From Chaetoceros tenuissimus (taxonomy: Eukaryota > Bacillariophyta > Thalassiosirophyceae > Chaetocerotales > Chaetocerotaceae), in assembly GCA_021927905.1 (NCBI GenBank), contig BLLK01000061.1, positions 124,001 through 188,000 on the forward strand: a stretch of 64,000 nt of DNA. The letters are read 5' to 3'. Below are positions 42,601 to 54,082 of this stretch, in pieces. The translations under genes and the position numbers were made by a program. Positions within the stretch are counted from its first letter, which is position 1. Each line of letters begins with the position of its first letter. The notes under the pieces are model-generated. The model worked only from the letters and a program-made list of their open reading frames with translations, was not told the origin of the DNA and searched no databases.

Positions 42601-45600
42601 CATATGCAGAAGAATGTTCAATGGAAACACTCATCTTCAAAGTCCCATCATATTGAAATCTAACAGTCTCTTCCTCTTCCATGACTTTGTCTTTGTCTGC
42701 AAGAAGATCACCAGCCTCGTCTTCAGCCGTACCAGTATTTGTATGAACTTCCCTTTCTTCTTCTTTTTGGAGCATATCTTCAATTTCTGCAGTTTCCCGC
42801 AAATCAATAACCCGAAAGACTACTGGATTTTGAAACGCATCCCATATTTCATCAATGCGTTCATCTTGTTGATCTTGAATCTCGATCAATTCAACTTCTA
42901 GTACAGCAGCTGGAAGATCCACAACTCTCTTCTTATACTCGTCACCATTATAAGTATCATGAATGATAGTCTTTCCTGGCCAATCACAACCAAGGATGGA
43001 AATCTTTGCAGTGCTCTTTCCTAGTGGTAAATTACAATCCCCTCCAGCAACTAGAAAAACATTCTAATGAGAAAGATGAAAGATGAAAGATGAAAAAGTA
43101 TTGCATCATTCTCTACTCACCTTCAAGAGTCATTGATGTCCTACTAACATCAACAAAGTCATTTCCTTTGTACAGACCATCAGCAGAAATGAGAATACCA
43201 ACATCATAGTCGTAATTATTGCTGGCTGCAGCCATGAACTTGTGACCCAGGTATGAAATTTCTACACGATTGATGACAGACCCAATGACAACAGGAGCTA
43301 TAGAGATTTTGATGAGAACAGTTCTAGAAGAAAAAAAAATTCAGTTCAAGAATTAGGAGTGACCACTTACCTTCGTATCGCCCTTGGCTATCTGTGGTTG
43401 CTTCTGTGAGAAGCTCCGGAAACTCACTTCCGGGCACTTTGTGGTAGATCTTGACTTCAGCATTTACTGTAGGACAGCCAGCTGATCCAGCAAAGACTGT
43501 ATCCAAAATGAATACATTACCTGAAAACATCACTTGGGTTGCGTCGTACACTTCCACTTTCTTGTTGAATTCAAGGTGCTTCAAAAACATAATGTGACCA
43601 TCATCATTGCATACTTCTTCCCCAAGGTTGCAAAGGAATGTATGGGGAATTACGTTGGTGCCTGTGGTTGTTTTTCTAAACTTCAGTTTCACAGGAATTT
43701 CATCGAGATGGGTCACCCCTTCAAGATATGGATGTGCAACTAGAAAATCTATCTCAAAACCTCCTCCAGTACTTGTCGTAATACTTCCACTACACCCTTG
43801 GCAAGAGAGATCTTCATAACCCATTGAAAGAAGTTGGTAAGAGACAGTCACACCCTCAATAGGCAATGAACCACTATGTGGCTCTGTCGTAACAACACCA
43901 TTGATCGAAGCTTCCCATTGAATTACATGGGGAGTACAGCTTGCATCAGAATGTCCAAGATCTTGACTTAAATCAGAAGAATCATAAGGAGAGGGCATGT
44001 ATGCTCTTCCGCTAGAACCTGCCTGTACGCAGTACACATAAGTCTTTCCCACAATCAGTTTGGACAGACTCAAATTATCAAAGACTTCTTCATTTGGTAA
44101 AATAGTCTCATGGTCACATGTTGTATCCGAAGATCTACTCATTGTCCCGAACGAGATTGCAGAATCCATAGACTCAGAAAACTCTTCGTAGGCTGCATAT
44201 CTTGTGAATGAAAATATATTTTCACATAGAGAGTTATCAACAAAGGAAAAGTAAACCCGTCCGTTCTTTTGCTCGACGATTGTCATGTCCTTAGGTGCAC
44301 CTGTCTTCTCTTTCTCTGCTTCGTCTCCATCACACGTACAGCGAGTCACAAATCTAACCCTTACAAATGTTTCATAATATTTCATTGTCAAAGCGTACAT
44401 TTTTCCAGGCTTGAGGCCTGTCAACTCAAGTTTCTTAGGTCCTTCTTGACCCTCTACATCTACTACTGTGGCTTTATCATTGATTTGAACATCTGCAAAA
44501 ACGCGTGAATCATCCCGTACTTCAAGTTTGATACCTTCTGTAAGATCATCAAGATTCAAACCAGAAATTGTCTCTTGATGCAGAGGGATTTCAGCGGATA
44601 TTCCCGTTATATGTAGCATGGTTGAATGCACTTGAGGGATGCAGTAATCGCCATTTTCCAAATACTTCTTCAATCCATAAGAGTCACTTTTCATGACGTA
44701 ACCATCACGACACTGACAACCCCCTTCAAGAAAGCGAGAGTTTGAATCTGAACACACAAAGTGAATCTATCAAAAGCAAAGAGCAGGGATGAGAGATCTA
44801 TACTGTTTTTATATTGTAAATGCTGAATTCATACAATCTTTCGACTTACCTCAATTGTTTGCAAAACAGTATTGCTTGTTTTCGATCTCACTGCCAACGA
44901 AACTAGACCTGATTCAGATGCATAAACTGATACCTGATCTGCAGAAGGATTATTAATAACAAGAGGAGCATCCTCCGATCTGCTGTATGTCAATCCCAGT
45001 TTATCTTTTTGATATAAAAGAGCTTTCTCTTGCCCATTTTCTACAAACAACGCTGCAAGGAAATGCCCATGTGTACTGAGAGCTACTTGTATGATTGTCG
45101 CGGGTACATCTGTGATGGTTGCTTTTTGTTCCCAAGTATCTGATACAGCATTTAGGTTGAATATCTTGAGCTCACCATCATCTTCAATCACCACAACGGT
45201 ACCACTATCCGAAATAGCAGCAGTTTTTGTGACGCGACTTCCAATTTGATTTGTACCCGTCACTCTAAAGGGCAATTCAACGCTCTTATTTTCACTTGTG
45301 CAAACTTGAGCCTTGATCACACTTTGAGAACCATCATGAGTTAAATATACAGCCAAAGCACCTCCAATGTCATTTGCTACATCCACTAGCTGCAATTGTG
45401 TCTGTCTCACAATATTAGCAGGTACTTCAAATTGAGGAGTATAGAAGCTAGATACTGCACTATTTCCAGTCATTGACACTTCGCCAAAGCCATCAAAGTT
45501 CCAGTCATAAGGCAGGTCAAAGCATTCTAATGATTTCGTGGTATCAGCTCTCTTTTCAATCGTAATGGATCCTCTCTTTGCATTTGTACTTGGAATCTCT

Positions 45601-48600
45601 TTTGCTTCAAAAGCCGAAACAGGTACAGTGAAGGATCTACTCTTCTTACAACTGCTACTTGTTGGCTGTGCTTGTTGAAGACAATATTCTGTATTTACCG
45701 GCACATCTTGCATTGCTGTCTTCTGCCCTCCAATGTATGCTGATATTTTAAACTTTGTTGGACTTTTCCTTGTAGTTGCACTCAACACAATCTTATTACT
45801 ACCGCACCAGTGTACCACACATACTCCTGTTCGCGTGCATTTGTCAGGGAGTTTACCCATACCGTCGACACTAGGCACAGAGGTTTTAGAATCAAAATCA
45901 ACCAACTCAATGAATGCATTGTAACAACCTTTCTTGAATGAAATACTTTTGCTATTGTCACCACCTGGTTTGATAAAGATTGGAGACATCTCCGCTGAAC
46001 TTGTAGCAGCAGCAATATCTCCAACAGCCACAACTCCGAAATTGTCTTGATCTCTTACATCTTCACTTAGAAGCTTGTACTTTGATCCTTGAGTCGCCGC
46101 AGAGCTTGTGTATGTGAACGTTGTTCCTATGCTTTCAGCAGATGAATCTAAGCAAAAATACTTTGCAGTTTCGTAGGCATAAGCTTTTGGAGCACATTTT
46201 GTATTCTTTTGGTACTCGGTGAAAGATGAAGTTGAAAGGGAGTTCATTTGTGCAGTGTAGCGCTCTCTATACGCCTCTGCTAGCTCCTCTGCAAGCTTGG
46301 TCCAATCTTCTTCGCTGTATCTCTTACTATCTTCCATCCAGTTGACAAGATCCTCATCATCAGTGTATTGGGATTTCAAAAATGCTTCAATTTGATCTTG
46401 GAATGTGCTAGGGGTAACTAGCAAGTGAGGAAACCACCAGTGCTGAGTACTGCCTTGAAAATAAAAATTCGGTTGTATATTTGGAATGTCACAGACCAAT
46501 GCTTGGAATGCCATCTTCTCAATGTCATCATCACACTTGACCTTGCCTGAAAATGGGAGCGCTGGAGGATTATATTTAAAGGACTCCATCAGCGATTCAA
46601 CACTTATATTTCCTTTGACTTCAATTCCTTCTATCGCAAGCACTGGGTTTCGTTCATCAGGAAATGGGTAATAGTCAAAACTCATAGAGTTCAATTCGAT
46701 CTTGATCTCATCAATATCAAGAGGTAGAACGGTGTTAGGAATAGTTAGACTACCACTTGGTGGCAGTCCATTGTAGACGTGTGTATAGACTTCTTCTCCT
46801 TTTTTCAGAAACACAGTTTTGAAATTCTTCATTTGGAAAAGGAAATAAGGGTTGCTTGATGTCCAAATCTCCAGGGAAGTCACTCGATACACGTGCTTCC
46901 ATTTTAATTTGTACCATGGCATACCTCTACAATGAAGGAAATATTAGCATTTGTAAAAGATTTCGAAATGTTTGTGTGGCTTGTCCTTGAACTCACCTCT
47001 TTGCAGTAACACTTGTCACAGAACCTTTCAACTGCCCACTTCCTGTGTTACAGAGCTTGTCATCAACAAAACCATCATTATCTGTCACGTCCATGCACTT
47101 GAGTGATTTATTACCACTCAGACCGCTGTGCTTGTACATATTCCTGAAAGAAGAAGCTGTAAAGGCCTCATAATACATAAAGTATGGACTATCTTTGGAT
47201 GTGCATACCTGTGCATCATCATGCCTTTCTCTCGGAAATACTGAACATCGTCCATTGTTTCTAATTTCTTTGTTTCTGTCTCTCCAGTCCTCAGATGAAT
47301 ACTGATAATTCTGGGAAATATGGTCTTCCGAACTATAAAATTCGATCTCAGGTGTATCAAAAGCGCTTCTCCAGCACAATTTATTGTCATAGGAATGGTC
47401 ACTCCAGAGCTGTCCAAATCGCATGCAAGTGTAGCCATTTGGTGGGGAACCTCCATTTTGCCAACGAAAATCATTAGGAAAATGAGGCAAATTTGTTGAG
47501 GTATTTCTGTTAACAGCCTTCTCTGGTCCATACTTCCTCCCAGCAAATTCTGCAATGGATGACATACTGGCAGTAGCTTTTAGTTGAATTGGTTCCTGAT
47601 ACTGCAATTGTTTATTAGCATTGACTGGAGTTATACCATAAATTGCATTATATGACTCCTGAAAACCATTCCGATCAACTTCTTGTATATTACCAGCAGT
47701 GCAAAATAGATTATCGTTATGAACTTCTGCACCATTAGCACTGAACGTGAAACCAAATGCCTCAGTGACGCTACCAAATGCAGACTTCAAATAATTATGA
47801 TAAACTGTCTCCTTACGATTGTTCAAATTATATCCATACGAGAAAAACTTGGAGTAGTAACAATTATCCTTTGGATCTTTCGTGACATCCGAGGAAACTT
47901 TCCATCCATCATTTCTAGATGGGAAGTGAGCATTGACATCAGACCAACTATTTGTGGTGGCATCTGAATATAGATCTGGAGCAACTAGATTACCAAAGTC
48001 AACATGTTGGTGTGGTATTTCAGGATTAGAATCATTCTCTTGATCCATTGCAGTTCCTCTCGATGGAGGTGCAGATCCATCTTGGATTTGAATTCTCGAG
48101 AATGTAGACTGGCCCTGTGACGGGCTTCCATCATTGTCTTGAATCAATGCCACGTAACGAATTCTGTCTGAATCTGGATCAGGGAATAAATCGGATACAT
48201 TGATTGTAAAGGAAGTCTCACGTCCTATGATTGGTCTACCATGGACAATGATCTCTCCAATCATGTGGGGATATTTTGATGTGTCTGTGTTATGAAGCTT
48301 GATTCCAACCTGAATCCCTTCATAACGTGTCATCTCAGACTCATAGTTTCTGAATCCACTAACACGAACGATTCCACTCTCGGCAATTGTATCGAATCTC
48401 TTCTCGGCCAAAATAGTAGTACCATCGCGCTTTCTGATATAGACAGAGTAGTCATTGAAACGTTCAACATATGAATCCATTCTGTTGTGGATAATTACTT
48501 CTTCCACAACCCATCCATACTCAATCTGGACCCAAAAGTCAGTATCCACAACATTGCCATTGGAATCATCATCAGGCAAACCAGTGTTTGTGAATGTGTT

Positions 48601-51600
48601 CAGGTTACCGTCATTACCTCTCTGTGCAGCACCTAGAGAAGAGCCACTACTCAAATTTGCATTTTGATATGCTGTTCGACCAAGAGCTAAATTCTTTCTA
48701 TGAACATGTCTCCATTGAGTAAACTGGGTCCCTGCAAGCAATATACATCGGAGATCTTTTCCAACGAAAGGATCGTGATCAAGATCATTATCAACGCATA
48801 TAGCATGACCTTCTACTTGTTCAGTCAATGTGAAGGAAAAAGTTAATGTTGTTCTTGGATTGACAGAAATTGGAGTGGTTAATTGGAATGCTTTCCATGC
48901 ATTACCAGAGATGGTAGCTTGAGTTTTGTCACTGCTCATGACAACTTTCCCTCCAAAGTCCTGATGAAAGGCTGCTACATTGCCATAGGATATCGCACTA
49001 GATGTGTCAACACCATTGACTTGGAGAGGAAGGAACTGTTGTAACAAAATTAAAATTGATTCTATGAGTACTACGAGTATGAAAATTTGAAGAAGCAAAT
49101 AGATCATGCCAAAAAAACTTACCATATTTGTATCATCGCTAATCACTGTACTCTCATAAAGCTCAACGTTGGAGAATGATGACTCCCCACTGGGCTCTTC
49201 AGATCTATCATTTTGAATCAAAGAAATGAAATTGATCAAAGGCCTTCCGTAAACCCTTTCATTGTTTTCTTTTGACCCGAAAACCTGAGCTTGACTTACA
49301 TCTCCATCTATCTCAATCTTATTACCGATACAGTTTGGCGGCAGAGTAACATGTACAGTATCGGTAGCTAGATTGTCCAAATCCACTGAACACTCCAACT
49401 CTTCATTCTTCTTTAGTTCCGCATGAAAAGTAGTGATCGAGGATGAAAATTTTACCATTACATCACTAACAAGATGATTCCCAGCATCAAGTACTACGGC
49501 GTTGCTGTCAGAAGATTTCAGTTGACTTTTAATACCATTCCAGATAGGATATCCAAAGCTAATGCCTTCCATGAGCATTCTCCCTACAGGAATATTGAAG
49601 GTTTTGACAATATTACCTTCAGCATTAAGTTCATCAGGACCAAAGACAAGTACTTCAGCAAGAGCCAATATTCCTGATCCTACCATCTCAATCCTGACTT
49701 TGTCACCAGATATTGGAGTACTTAAACTGTGGTCAATGATGGCATTCTGGCTTACTACCCTATCAACATGGACAGTACAATCATTTCCCAAACAAATTTT
49801 CAAATCAAATTCATCAAGGGCGTAGCCAGCGGCTTTGTGGACGACAATTCTATTGATGGATACAGTACTCTGCAAGTCAACTTCCCACCATGGGTTACTC
49901 TCATGCTTTGTTTTGGCTACAGAATTCTTTTCAGGAACAGATAGATGCTTATCCTTCGGATCAATGTACCCATCTATGGCTTTATACGCGTCAGTGACAT
50001 CATCAATATCTGCAGAAATTTGACTTGCGACCTTTCCAGAGGCCAAGTTCAAAAGTTTTGCTCTTTGCATATCAATTGTAGTCTTTGGAGAAAAATGCTT
50101 GGTTGGATCAACGTCAGTACCAGCGAGGTAGAAGCATTTTCTAGCATCACTTGCAATAGCATCAAAATCTAGACACAATGCATGTGCATTGGTTTCAGTC
50201 TTTAACGTGAAAGTGAAACGCATCCATGTATGCTGTGTGGTCTTGTAAGGATTCTCGGTTTGATCAACATGGCTCAATTTTACAGCATTCCAAGTATTCC
50301 CATCAAGATCAATCAGTCCATCATTCGCATTCTTCAATATTCCTCCTCTGTAAGCATTGTCGATTGGCGAATATGCTCTAGAAACACCGTTGAAAAGGGA
50401 TGACATGGTATCGTATACTACAGATGTCTGTAATTATCAAGGTTAGTAAAGAGAATATTACATGAGACGGAGAAGACAAAAATGTAAATGCTGACCGTAT
50501 ATATATATTTTTTTTTCCAAAAACTTACATCTCTTCTTCTCAATCTTAAACCTGTAGCACTATCTTTCTGAGCATTTTCCTGCAATTCGTTGATTTCTAA
50601 AAGCCTTTCAGAATCAGAGTCCTATTTTATAAAAAAGCATTAGTTGAATTATAAGTACCAAAGCAATAAACATATGACAATACATAAAAAGCTTACCGTG
50701 CTTGCCCTACAAATCTTTCCAGTACTGGTGAATATAGTGTCGTCGTTGTTTGGCAAACAGGAACTGACTCCTACATTCTTGCATTCAGAGGTATGATTAC
50801 ATTCTTCATCATCGTAAACTGTTCCTGGTGGCCTCACAGGAGTTTGGGATGGTTCTTGAGATACTGAAGGAGACCCACTTGGTGAGGATGTTTCAGCTAC
50901 AGATGGTTCTTGAGACAATGTAGGATTCGAGCTGGGTACCATACTTGGACGGCTAGTGGGAATAGAACTGGGAGATACAGAATGATGCATTCCTCCTCCA
51001 CATGAACAGCATGCAGAGTATGTATTCTTGTCCAAATAGTAAAGATTTTTAAATCTTTCACAATGATCCGGATACTCTGCAATGGCACTACATCCAAGCA
51101 AAGCGCCATTTTGCTCAAACTCCCAACCAGGAGTATCTTCACATACAGATGGTTCCGAAGAAGGGGCAGCAGAAGGTACCTCGCTATCAGTCGTGGGTAC
51201 AGAGGAGATTGATGGTTTCGAGGATGGTGTACTTGAAGGGAAGGTGGATTGGTAACGTGATCCGTCACAAGCACAGCATGCCTCGCTTACACTTTTTCCA
51301 TTAAAAGAATGGTCAGGTACTTGACTCACAGCACTGCACCAATCATTGAATGTGGAGTTTAGTTGAGTACAAGTCATACCGGCATAGAGAGATTCCCCAC
51401 CAACAATCCATCCTTCTTCATCAGCGCAAACTGTTGGGAAACTAGATGGCTCTGAACTTGGAAGAAGAGATGGTTCAGAACTTGGGTCACGTGATGGTTC
51501 CATGCTGGGCTCGTCAGAAGGAATTAAAGACGGTTGATCTGAAGGGATGTCTGACGGAATATCACTAGGTTGATCAGACGGAATATCTGAAGGAATATCA

Positions 51601-53235
51601 CTTGGTTGATCAGACGGAATATCTGAAGGAATATCACTTGGCATCGATGACGGAAGTCGACTTGGTTGATCCGAAGGAATATCTGAAGGGATATTGGAAG
51701 GCATGTCTATTTAACATCGACAGAAAAAGAGATTATAGTTAGCAAAGAAAAGTTACAATGAGAAACAAAACAAACATTATCGAAAATATGTATCCAGTCC
51801 CATAATCATACGTAGAAATAGCCATAGCTCTGCAAAAGTACGACCGTGATGCAGTCCTCATTCACTCACCACTTGGAATATCACTTGGCTCCATGCTCGG
51901 CTCGGAAGAAGGCAACAATGAAGGTTCATCGGACGGTTCACTGGACGGCATTGATGTCGGAGAAGGACTTGGTTTTGCAGAAGGGCTAGGGCTTGGTTTT
52001 ACTGATGGTTCAGAAGAAGGTTTTGAAGAGGGACTAGAGGTAGGTGACACTGAGGGGGTAGAAGTTGGTACATTTGACGGAGCCTCTGACGCAAAGTCTT
52101 TGAACCAAAGGAAAAGAGATTTGTTATCTCTATGCGCACTCATCTTATATAGACGTACTTTCTCAGTCGGTTTATTAGGGTTCAATCCAATAAGCCACTG
52201 TTGAGTCACATCTTGTCCAAACCCTACAGCTCTAATTCTTCCGGCACCCATGGCAAAGTAAGCATTATTGATACCATTCACGCAGTTATCTATCTCAAGT
52301 TGAGCCTTTTCAAGTTTCCAACGTAGACAAAGCTCTGGTTTCGCACTAAGTCTCAAAAGTCCTGATCGGTCAAAGTGGAAATATTTTCTAAGATCTCCGT
52401 TGCAATGTCTCACTACCAACTTGGATCCGACACTCAAAGATTGTGCTGACAAACAATATGTTTGTTTAGATTCAACGAAATAGCTGGTCATGATTCTGAA
52501 AGAAGATAATTGAAGTTGCAGTTCTCTATCTATACCATCTGATCCGATTCTAGTTGTTGAAGACATGGCACTATTATCAGAAAGCGAAGCAAGAGAATCA
52601 GAAGTGGAAACAGAGTCGCGACGGGCAAGGGTAAGAGGGCTTACATCCCTTTCTTCTTTGAGAATATCACTATCTTTACTTGCAAGATCAGTATCAATAG
52701 TTGAAGTCTCGTTGAGAAGAAGGTCAGAGTCATTCTTAGAGGGCTCATGGGGAACAGACTCATCATCTAGAAGAGGACGAGACTCAATATCATCAGTATC
52801 ATATTCTTTCTGATCTTTGATTCCAGTAGAAGACATGGCACTACTATCAGAAAGCAAAGCAGAATCAGAATCACGACGGGCAAGGGTAACAGGGGTAACA
52901 TCTTCTTCTTTGAGAATATCACTATCTTTACTAGCAAGATCAGTATCAACAGTGACAGTCTCGTTAAGAAGAAAATCAGAATCATTCTTTGAGGACTCAG
53001 GGAGGAAGGACTCCTCATCTAGAACAGGATGAGAATCAACTTCGTCACTAGACGAAATAGTAGAATTCTTGGCAATATATGCAGAGGATAGCTCTGTAGT
53101 ATTTCTTGATTTCTCGACTACTTCCACGTGAGAAGAAATCAAATCAGCTTTGTGATGGGCTGCTTGAGAACCAACCAATAGCAACGCTAGGAGAGCTGCT
53201 TGCAACGCACCACCTTTTTTGATTGGTGTTTTCAT
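36663..53235 (-). CDS. giant mosaic surface protein, 26 exons, 4,816 aa
   Basis: Exons: 53235-51870, 51706-50697, 50621-50529, 50427-49123, 49035-46997, 46926-44850, 44766-43371, 43297-43121, 43050-42411, 42329-42207, 42132-42067, 41989-41871, 41786-41711, 41621-41447, 41371-41206, 41118-40942, 40855-40274, 40199-40152, 40086-39840, 39768-39693, 39618-39423, 39346-39290, 39206-39088, 39026-38579, 38504-38160, 37990-36663; all introns GT-AG, total 14,451 nt. Start 53235 gives a clean signal peptide (GGALQAALLALLLVGSQA); an ATG at 53286 is in frame. Order by residue: acidic Ser/Asp duplication 67-226; ricin-B-like 245-378 (QQW motif); PSxxPS stalks 384-545; CC-type Cys modules about 549-603 and 644-693; twice-repeated beta-sandwich with inserted F5/8-type domains about 850-1570; further F5/8-like and propeller-like beta regions to 2630; EGF-like GGCQCRDGY loop near 2640; FN3/CarboxypepD-like 2700-3100; a beta region with LPTHNPIMILRDPPGGSSYA near 3485; Gly/Ala hydrophobic hairpin 3863-3905; second PSxxPS stalk about 4335-4425; charged coiled coil 4705-4790; transmembrane helix near 4790-4811; tail RRQNN. 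Probably a cell-surface adhesin or wall-linked receptor (inference). Exon calls come from phase and sequence, not from RNA. Confidence 0.85.
49036..49122 (-). other. stop-free, frame-preserving intron of the giant gene
   Basis: This 87-nt intron (GTAAGT...CAACAG) contains no stop in the gene's frame. If retained, it would add 29 residues, mostly Ile, Leu, Val and Phe (GMIYLLLQIFILVVLIESIL core), which would read as a membrane helix at about residue 1259. Good splice signals favour removal. Confidence 0.6.
51432..51706 (-). repeat. coding PSxxPS repeat (IPSDIPSDQPS units)
   Basis: Near-perfect 33-bp units encode IPSDIPSDQPS four times within 51521-51704, followed by looser PSxEPS units. This is the densest of the stalk repeats in the giant gene and is prone to slippage, so length may differ between alleles. 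Similar PSxxPS tracts are common in diatom surface and wall proteins. Confidence 0.85.
52558..53037 (-). repeat. tandem duplication inside first exon of the giant gene
   Basis: Residues 67-136 and 152-226 are two copies of one acidic segment: SKNDSDFLLNETVTVDTDLA against SKNDSDLLLNETSTIDTDLA, then ASKDSDILKEE, LARRDS and SDxSAMSST in both. The matching DNA blocks are about 52770-53037 and 52558-52782. High identity at DNA level suggests a recent duplication or gene conversion. Confidence 0.85.
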
Positions 53236-53453
53236 AGTTTCTTTTTTATCAGATAAATCAACAATCTCCTCGAGATTTTCTATCATGTATTTTTTTGATA
53301 CTATGTGTGATTTATGAGACTGGAGATCGTTTGGGCTGCCTCATTACACATAAGTGGCTGTTCGTTAGCAACACACAGAAAATTTTCCTCAACGGTATCC
53401 AGCGATGCTCAACGGTACTATTTTAGATTTCATGTCACAAAATTATGATGAAA

Positions 53454-53461
53454 TGACGTCA
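53454..53461. promoter_or_regulatory. TGACGTCA palindrome, copy 1
   Basis: Full CRE/bZIP core inside AAATGACGTCATTT. It is 219 bp upstream of the giant gene's start codon. Diatom CO2/cAMP-responsive elements share the TGACGT core (established for Phaeodactylum carbonic anhydrase promoters). Function here is inferred. Confidence 0.55.
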
Positions 53462-53618
53462 TTTTTAGTGTGTCACAGCTCGGCAAATTACATAAAAACC
53501 AGTTATTCTTGCCAAGATTGGAAAAATCTAACGGCTTGATAGGGACCACTAGACTTCCCAGTGTCATTTGATCTCAACGGTACTATTTTAGATTTCATGT
53601 CACAAAATTATGATGAAA

Positions 53619-53626
53619 TGACGTCA
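53619..53626. promoter_or_regulatory. TGACGTCA palindrome, copy 2
   Basis: Same site as in copy 1, displaced by exactly 165 bp, within the second tandem unit. Confidence 0.55.
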
Positions 53627-53783
53627 TTTTTAGTGTGTCACAGCTCGGCAAATTACATAAAAACCAGTTATTCTTGCCAAGATTGGAAAAATCTAACGGC
53701 TTGATAGGGACCACTAGACTTCCCAGTGTCATTTGATCTCAACGGTACTATTTTAGATTTCATGTCACAAAATTATGATGAAA

Positions 53784-53791
53784 TGACGTCA
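53784..53791. promoter_or_regulatory. TGACGTCA palindrome, copy 3
   Basis: Same site, a further 165 bp on, in the third unit; 292 bp before the ATG of the divergent gene at 54083. Confidence 0.55.
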
Positions 53792-54082
53792 TTTTTAGTG
53801 TGTCACAGCTCGGCAAATTACATAAAAACCAGTTATTCTTGCCAAGATTGGAAAAATCTAACGGCTTGATAGGGACCACTAGACTTCCCAGTGTCATTTG
53901 CTAAATTAGCCCTTCTATGTCAACTTTTTTAATTGACAATGTGCATAGCCAGATCTTAGCGGAACGACAAGAAGAAGAAAGAAGTGTGCCGCCCTGTGCA
54001 CTGGCATGAACATTCTCCACCACCAACTCACTCCTCTTCATGAAAAAGGAGCATTCCTTTTTCGATCTTATTGATCATTCAC

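Larger units (their letters stand above)
53408..53900. repeat. three near-identical 165-bp tandem copies
   Basis: Copies start at 53408, 53573 and 53738 with the sequence CTCAACGGTACTATTTTAGA; the third ends at 53900, two bases short. I see no mismatch between copies over their shared length. Each holds a 14-bp palindrome AAATGACGTCATTT and later GTGTCACAGC and CTTGCCAAGATTGG. There are no terminal inverted repeats or target-site duplication, so this is a local triplication and not a transposon. Confidence 0.95.
53236..54082. promoter_or_regulatory. bidirectional promoter region of the giant gene and the 54-kb gene
   Basis: 847 bp between divergent start codons. More than half (53408-53900) is three tandem 165-bp copies, listed separately. 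No open frame. A short forerunner of the repeat, CTCAACGGTA at 53389, lies just before copy 1. Confidence 0.6.

Noticed and set aside
47150-47216. A possible extra intron in the giant gene (GTATGC ... TTTCAG).
   Set aside because: Removing it shifts the frame and meets a stop at once. The sequence reads as normal coding (SPYFMYYEAFTAS).
36663-53235. Annotating the minus-strand frames here as a dozen separate genes (for example at 40230-40793, 42203-42922, 44829-46922).
   Set aside because: Most frames begin at non-ATG codons right after an AG acceptor and end just past a GT donor. Joined, they keep phase through 25 introns with no start, stop or promoter gap between them.
53408-53900. Transposon, satellite or CRISPR-like array.
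   Set aside because: Three head-to-tail 165-bp units with no unique spacers, no terminal inverted repeats, no target duplication and no coding sequence; better explained as local tandem triplication.
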